Positions 29,236 through 32,706 of a stretch of DNA of 32,706 nucleotides are shown in pieces. The stretch's first letter is position 1. Each line of letters opens with the position of its first letter. This DNA comes from Clostridia bacterium. Its GTDB lineage: Bacteria > Bacillota > Clostridia > Oscillospirales > Acutalibacteraceae. The stretch spans positions 1 to 32,706 of the forward strand of contig JAGAVE010000096.1 of NCBI GenBank assembly GCA_017942105.1. Direction: 5' to 3'. A program made the position numbers and the translations under genes. The notes under the pieces are model-generated. The model was not told where the DNA came from. It searched no databases and saw only the letters and a program-made list of their open reading frames with translations.

Positions 29236-30051
29236 ATGAACTACGCTACATATCTGTTGAAGAATATGCGCATCACGCAGAACTACAACGGTACAACATC
29301 CCACAAGCCCCACACCCAGGGCAACTACAAGGACTATCCCATCGATGACGGTGGCAAGGATACCTCGCGTGAGGGCGTTTACTGCCCCTGCGATGAAATT
29401 AAAATCATTCGTCTGTACGGCGAAAGAAATAAGGGTACAAACACAATCTTCTTTGAATCTACATCAAAGTGCGTATTTGCTGACGGCACTTCGGACTATC
29501 TCTGCGGCCTTATCACCCATGCCAATGACGCAGACCTTGCAAGGCTCGATGTCGGTCAGAGGATTAAACGCGGTAAGCTCATCTGTAACGAGGGCACGGA
29601 CGGCGGTGTCGGAATGCACACGCATCTTTCCTTCGGTAAGGGCAAGCTTCTCGGAAACGGTTGGATCAGAAACAGCAAGGGTAAATATGTCCTGCACTGT
29701 TCGGGCGGTGCTTTCAAGCCTGAAAAACTTCTCTTTGTGGATCCTTCATTTACGAAGGTTATTTCGTCAAAGGAATTGATTTTTAAAAATCTTCCGAAGT
29801 ACACAAAGGGTATTTACAAGGTTACGGCTTCGCTTCTTAATGTTCGCACGGGTGCCGGCACGAATTACACGAAAAAGGTATTCGGTCAGCTTACTCCGAA
29901 TGCCCGTACACAGATAAAGAAGCTCAATGGAGGCAAGGAAGCAAACGGCCTTGTAAAGGGCTGCACCTGCACCGTGTCCGAAGTCAAAGGTAATTGGGGC
30001 AAAATCCCGTCAGGTTGGATCTGCCTTGACTATTGCGAGAGGGTGGACTAA
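29236..30051 (+). CDS. Endolysin, M23 peptidase-like with SH3b domain
   Basis: A 271-residue cell-wall hydrolase starting at ATG 29236 (AAGGAGGAA upstream). The first 170 residues look like an M23 (LytM-type) peptidase: candidate zinc ligands H26 (SHKPHT), D37 or D38 (PIDDGG) and the H128-x-H130 pair in MHTHLSFG, with H95 nearby. Residues 192-270 are an SH3b wall-binding domain (VTASLLNVRTGAGTNYTKKV ... GNWGKIPSGWICLDY). It would cut cross-bridges in the host peptidoglycan at lysis. It has no signal peptide, so it needs the holins that follow. The next gene starts at its stop (TAATG). Confidence 0.88.
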   Translation: MNYATYLLKNMRITQNYNGTTSHKPHTQGNYKDYPIDDGGKDTSREGVYCPCDEIKIIRLYGERNKGTNTIFFESTSKCVFADGTSDYLCGLITHANDADLARLDVGQRIKRGKLICNEGTDGGVGMHTHLSFGKGKLLGNGWIRNSKGKYVLHCSGGAFKPEKLLFVDPSFTKVISSKELIFKNLPKYTKGIYKVTASLLNVRTGAGTNYTKKVFGQLTPNARTQIKKLNGGKEANGLVKGCTCTVSEVKGNWGKIPSGWICLDYCERVD

Positions 30052-30428
30052 TGAATGTACTTGAAAGAATCAAAACATTCCTGAAAAAGGTTGAATTCTC
30101 AAAGATCTTCTGTGGAATCATTGCAGCGGTCATCGGCGCAGTGGCTGTGTATTCAATCTTTAGATACAATCAACTCACGAAACTCGCAATCGAAACTGGT
30201 TCGCCGACGCTCCCTGATCCGACACTCCCGGTTACCTGTGTCAGCTTGGTTCTTGCGTCGTTTCTGTCGTATTGTCTTTATCAGTTCGGACTTAAGAACA
30301 GCAGAAACAAGTACGGAGTAGACGAACACGGTCAGCCTTACAGACAGAAAATTGAAGAATATGTAGATCAACATTTAGAACAGATAAAAACGGAGGATGT
30401 AACAAATGAATACAATCAATATTATTGA
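30051..30428 (+). CDS. Holin-like membrane protein
   Basis: A 125-residue protein starting at ATG 30051, sharing the A of the endolysin stop. Two membrane segments (about 22-42 and 66-88) with a short loop between and a charged cytoplasmic C-terminus (RQKIEEYVDQHLEQIKTED) fit a class II holin. It is followed by a second, better defined holin gene, so one may be an antiholin or a pinholin partner. No exact family name is offered. Confidence 0.65.
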   Translation: MNVLERIKTFLKKVEFSKIFCGIIAAVIGAVAVYSIFRYNQLTKLAIETGSPTLPDPTLPVTCVSLVLASFLSYCLYQFGLKNSRNKYGVDEHGQPYRQKIEEYVDQHLEQIKTEDVTNEYNQYY

Positions 30429-30726
30429 TATCATCCTGACAGCGCTTGTTATCGTTGTCGCAATCATATGTGCATACAGAAAGATGGGAACGACCATCCG
30501 ATCTAAAGCGACTTTTCTTATCGCTGAGGTTGCCGAGCTCGATATCCTCGGCCCCGAAAAGATGCAGAGGGTAGTTAACGAGCTTTACGAAAAGTATGTC
30601 CCGGACTTCTTCAAATCCTTTATGAATAAACAGAAGCTCGAAGAAATCGCACAGGGTATTTACAATGATATGAAACTGTTTACTGAGAATGATCTGAAGG
30701 ATTCGGTGTATAAGGAGGAATTGTAA
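30406..30726 (+). CDS. Holin, LL-H family (superfamily 6)
   Basis: A 106-residue protein: one N-terminal membrane segment (residues 4-24, TINIIDIILTALVIVVAIIC), then a long cytoplasmic amphipathic part (KMGTTIRSKATFLIAEVAEL ... VVNELYEKYVPDFFKSFMNK), which is the pattern of the LL-H holin family. It would form membrane holes late in infection and release the endolysin. GGAGGATGT precedes ATG 30406, which lies in the end of the previous gene; the next gene begins at its stop (TAATG). Confidence 0.85.
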   Translation: MNTINIIDIILTALVIVVAIICAYRKMGTTIRSKATFLIAEVAELDILGPEKMQRVVNELYEKYVPDFFKSFMNKQKLEEIAQGIYNDMKLFTENDLKDSVYKEEL

Positions 30727-31130
30727 TGCTTGAAAAAACAACACATTACTTTGACTTTGGAGAAGCTCTCCGTAAGCTCAAGGAAGGTAAGAAGGTTGCC
30801 CGAAGAGGTTGGAACGGAAAGGGGATGTACCTCTGGCTGTTGCCTCCTGCGACAATCAAAAAGGAATGGTGCAGGGACGAAAAACTTCTTGAATGCTTTG
30901 GCGAAAGTGATGAGATTTATTGCCTTGGCTCAATCCGTATGTATACCCACGATAGCACTGGCAGAACAGCGGTTCTCACAGGTTGGCTTGCAAGTCAGTC
31001 TGATATGCTCTCTGAGGATTGGTATGAAGTTGACGAACACTGCAAGTTACCGGCAAGTAACGAAACAACGCAGAATGAGGCTTCCGGCTCATATTCTCAC
31101 ATCGAAAACCGTTTTCAGCAAGTAAAATAA
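30726..31130 (+). CDS. Tad2-like protein (DUF2829), putative anti-Thoeris sponge
   Basis: A 134-residue protein with the DUF2829/Tad2 pattern: FGEALRKLKEGKKVARRGWNGKG at the start of the domain, YLWLLPP, and near its end WLASQSDMLSEDW. Proteins of this family (Tad2) bind cyclic ADP-ribose-type signals and switch off Thoeris defence; others may bind different cyclic nucleotides. Residues 1-100 are the domain and the last 35 are an uneven tail. It is the last gene of the late operon, overlapping the holin stop by one base (TAATG). The family is clear; the ligand is not, and direct anti-defence action is inferred. Confidence 0.88.
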   Translation: MLEKTTHYFDFGEALRKLKEGKKVARRGWNGKGMYLWLLPPATIKKEWCRDEKLLECFGESDEIYCLGSIRMYTHDSTGRTAVLTGWLASQSDMLSEDWYEVDEHCKLPASNETTQNEASGSYSHIENRFQQVK

Positions 31131-31345
31131 GCCGTTTTCTAATTTACAACGAGCAGCTTTGAGTATTAAGTTAGTAAAAAGTATCATATTTAACTAACTT
31201 AATCATCTCTTGCAAGTAACAAGCAAGTTAAACTATATTGCTTTTGAACCGTAGTTTGCATTTTATATGTGAATAATGGTAAGTATACTTGCTATTTTAT
31301 AATATAACCTGCATCTTTTCTGAAATTATGCACGATACGAATAAC

Positions 31346-31394
31346 GCCCCTATCGAAAGACATTCCGTCAATCGGTAGGGGCTGTTTTTGTTTT
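31346..31394 (+). terminator. Rho-independent terminator of the late operon
   Basis: An 11-base-pair stem, 31346-31356 with 31372-31382 (GCCCCTATCGA against TCGGTAGGGGC, one G-T pair), loop of 15, followed by TGTTTTTGTTTT. It lies 215 bases after the Tad2-like stop and would stop the late transcript before the AbiF-like unit. Confidence 0.88.
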
Positions 31395-31429
31395 AATTCA
31401 TTAGTTTTGCGAAAATATATTGTAACCCT

Positions 31430-31443
31430 GTTACCTTGGTAAC
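31430..31443. repeat. Palindrome GTTACCTTGGTAAC
   Basis: A perfect 6+6 palindrome with a two-base centre, overlapped by GTAAC/GTTAC at 31422-31434. It lies in the spacer between the late terminator and the AbiF-like promoter. It may be an operator for the Abi unit or part of an attachment site; the sequence cannot tell which. Confidence 0.5.
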
Positions 31444-31534
31444 TGACAACTATCTAAAGTTAGGCAAATTGAAATTATTTTTTACGATATTTTTATAGGA
31501 TTTCACAAAAATCTTTTCAAATAATAAAAAGTTG

Positions 31535-31563
31535 TTGATTTTTTCGAATATTTTGAGTATTAT
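31535..31563 (+). promoter_or_regulatory. Promoter of the AbiF-like unit
   Basis: A -35 TTGATT (31535-31540), a 17-base spacer and a -10 TATTAT (31558-31563). Transcription should begin near 31570, exactly where the structured RNA starts. It makes this unit independent of the phage late operon and active in the lysogen. Confidence 0.72.
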
Positions 31564-31569
31564 ATTAGT

Positions 31570-31630
31570 GACAGAGCCCCTCACGCTTAGGCGTACAGCA
31601 ATGTGCGAACCGCGGACCAGGAGGGGACTT
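31570..31630 (+). ncRNA. Structured RNA upstream of the Abi gene (abiF RNA-like)
   Basis: The RNA begins at the predicted start site. An outer stem CCCCTC (31577-31582) with GAGGGG (31621-31626) encloses hairpin ACGC-TTAG-GCGT (31583-31594) and a second hairpin (31604-31614; T-GCG, loop AAC, CGC-G). This leaves a compact three-way element 21 bases before the Abi ATG. From memory, a conserved structured RNA (abiF motif) has been reported before Abi-family genes and acts as an RNA antitoxin for these HEPN proteins. I did not compare it to a covariance model. Confidence 0.68.
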
Positions 31631-31650
31631 ATTATTTTATAGGTGATATA

Positions 31651-32508
31651 ATGTCTGAAGTTAAAAAATTTTTGTGTTATGAAGAACAGATTGAACACCT
31701 TAAAAGTGTAGGATTAACAATCGAAGAAGATTCTGTGGCAAAAGAAATCTTATCAAAAGTGAATTATTACCGGCTGATAAATGCGTATTCGTTAGGACTA
31801 TATAGCAGTAGGAATCCTGAGGATAGATATATTGAAGGAGTAACATTCTATCAGTTATATGACCTTTATCAGTTTGATTCTGAGCTAAGACAGGTTCTCT
31901 CTGTGTTGCTTGAAAATTTTGAAATATTATTCAGAACAAAACTTGCATACTATATTGGTGAAAAATATGGTGCGTTAGGTTATTTAAGTCCTGAAATATT
32001 CAAAAATGATGAATATCACACGCAGTTTCTTGAGGATTTGGAACGAGAAAAAACACATCAAAGTAAATCTCCGATAATAGAACATCATAATGAGCATTAT
32101 GAAGGACAGTTACCGATATGGGTTTTGGTTGAAATTGCGTCTTTTGGAATGATTTCAAAAATGTATAGCAATTTAAATGACGAAGATCAAAAAAATCTTG
32201 CAAAGGAATTTAATGTGAAAGCGTATTATCTAAAAAATTGGCTTCGTTCATTTGTTGAAATACGAAATGTTTGTGCGCACTATGGAAGATTATATAATAA
32301 AGTATTGACATTTCCGCCACCGTTATTTAGGGATATGAACTTCGATAATACAAGAGTTTTTTCAGTGTTGTATATTTTAACTAGATTCGCTGATGATAAG
32401 CTATGGCTAAGGCAGGTGCTAAAACTCAAAGTATCATTTGAAGAGCATAAATCTGTTGAATTACATAAAGTTGGTTTCCCTGAAGATTGGGAGAAGCTTT
32501 GGTCATAA
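31651..32508 (+). CDS. Abi-family (Abi_2, AbiF/AbiD-like) HEPN protein
   Basis: A 285-residue abortive-infection protein starting at ATG 31651 (AGGTGATATA upstream). The N-terminus (YEEQIEHLKSVGLTIEED, then SKVNYYRLINAY) and the helical core (ELRQVLSVLLENFEILFRTKLA) fit the Abi_2 family. R205-N-V-C-A-H210 (RNVCAHYGRLYN) is the Rx4-6H catalytic motif of HEPN ribonucleases. Such proteins cut RNA and stop growth of phage-infected cells. It has its own promoter, a structured RNA in its leader, a terminator on either side and AT-rich DNA, so it is a self-contained defence cargo. AbiF proteins have been proposed as relatives of the ancestor of Cas13 (from memory). Which AbiF or AbiD subgroup it belongs to is not certain. 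Confidence 0.88.
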   Translation: MSEVKKFLCYEEQIEHLKSVGLTIEEDSVAKEILSKVNYYRLINAYSLGLYSSRNPEDRYIEGVTFYQLYDLYQFDSELRQVLSVLLENFEILFRTKLAYYIGEKYGALGYLSPEIFKNDEYHTQFLEDLEREKTHQSKSPIIEHHNEHYEGQLPIWVLVEIASFGMISKMYSNLNDEDQKNLAKEFNVKAYYLKNWLRSFVEIRNVCAHYGRLYNKVLTFPPPLFRDMNFDNTRVFSVLYILTRFADDKLWLRQVLKLKVSFEEHKSVELHKVGFPEDWEKLWS

Positions 32509-32565
32509 TCAAGGTATTGATTTATCTAAATTGTATTCAGACAGAGAATATAATAAAACAAACTC

Positions 32566-32600
32566 ATCCCCCTGCTCACAACACCGGAGCAGGGGGATTT
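32566..32600. terminator. Bidirectional terminator
   Basis: A 12-base-pair perfect stem, 32566-32577 with 32587-32598 (ATCCCCCTGCTC arm), loop of nine, followed by TTTTC on the + strand. On the minus strand it is preceded by the last codons of a leftward gene and followed by GAGTTTGTTTTATT. It ends both the Abi transcript and the leftward gene. Confidence 0.85.
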
Positions 32601-32706
32601 TCTGTATCATCAAAAATCATAACACTCTGAGCTTTACTCTCTTTTTCAATCATATAAATCAGTTTCTCTCTTTCGCTTTCGGCAAGACTGCGGAAATTGA
32701 GTATAA
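32576..32706 (-). CDS. Leftward gene, C-terminal part only (partial)
   Basis: Forty-two final residues of a minus-strand gene whose start is beyond the right edge; the stop TGA is at 32576-32578, inside the terminator stem. The helix NFRSLAESEREKLIYMIEKE resembles the C-terminal helix of XRE-type regulators, and the tail ends FDDTENPPAPVL. It could be a host gene or the first gene of a neighbouring element. Too little is visible to identify it. Confidence 0.5.
   Translation of the reverse strand, partial: ILNFRSLAESEREKLIYMIEKESKAQSVMIFDDTENPPAPVL

Larger units (their letters stand above)
31131..31534. other. Non-coding spacer after the late operon
   Basis: About 400 bases without a gene. 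It holds an 11-base inverted repeat (ATTAAGTTAGT, 31165-31175, with 31193-31203, 17-base loop), a strong terminator at 31346-31394, and a palindrome at 31430-31443. It is AT-rich. No integrase or attachment core can be named from this window alone, but this is the likeliest place for the right end of the phage late transcript. Confidence 0.55.

Overview
The window is almost all of one tailed-phage genome (siphovirus-type prophage) in a low-to-mid GC Gram-positive bacterium. Strong AGGAGG ribosome sites, TTG/GTG starts, an LL-H-family holin, an SPP1-type head module, BspA-like repeats and extended -10 promoters all fit a gut Clostridia host (Oscillospiraceae/Ruminococcaceae-like). That host call is inference. 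I see no integrase and no tRNA, so the phage ends are not fixed by this window.

Layout. 1-140 is the 3' end of a group II intron (end of its reverse transcriptase/maturase, then domains V and VI). 144-2307 is a leftward lysogeny operon: S24 (LexA/CI-like) repressor, a zinc-binding protein and a PASTA lipoprotein. 2317-2463 holds the divergent promoters and operator-like repeats. 2464-4900 carries a Cro-like gene, small membrane proteins (one leftward), a structured non-coding stretch, and a PAPS-reductase-like ATP-pyrophosphatase with a CC...CxxC Fe-S pattern. 4905-7403 encodes a helicase fused to a DNA methyltransferase. 7406-11319 has many small early genes, an HUH-type replication initiator and an ArpU/RinA-like late regulator. 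11337-21058 is packaging and head: late promoter, terminase subunits, portal, a MuF-type minor head protein with a C-terminal HExxH zincin domain and a zinc-ribbon partner gene, scaffold, capsid, connectors, tail tube, and tail-assembly chaperones joined by a programmed -1 frameshift. 21055-28795 is tail and host recognition: tape measure with five 58-residue repeats, tail/baseplate proteins, and a BspA-like receptor-binding candidate. 28792-31130 is lysis (M23/SH3 endolysin, two holin-like proteins) followed by a Tad2-like (DUF2829) anti-Thoeris protein. 31535-32508 is an independent AbiF-like unit: promoter, structured RNA, then a HEPN-motif Abi protein. The window ends in the 3' part of a leftward gene behind a bidirectional terminator.

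How it works together. The repressor at 2307 should silence the rightward early promoter. When it is cleaved, early genes modify and replicate the DNA, the ArpU-like protein turns on a late promoter whose -10 region copies the early one but lacks a -35, and head, tail and lysis genes follow in order. Several cargo units sit around this core: the surface lipoprotein, the MuF toxin-like domain with its putative immunity gene, the Tad2-like sponge and the AbiF-like RNA-controlled HEPN protein. These, with the PAPS-reductase/helicase-methylase cassette, are the parts most worth following up.
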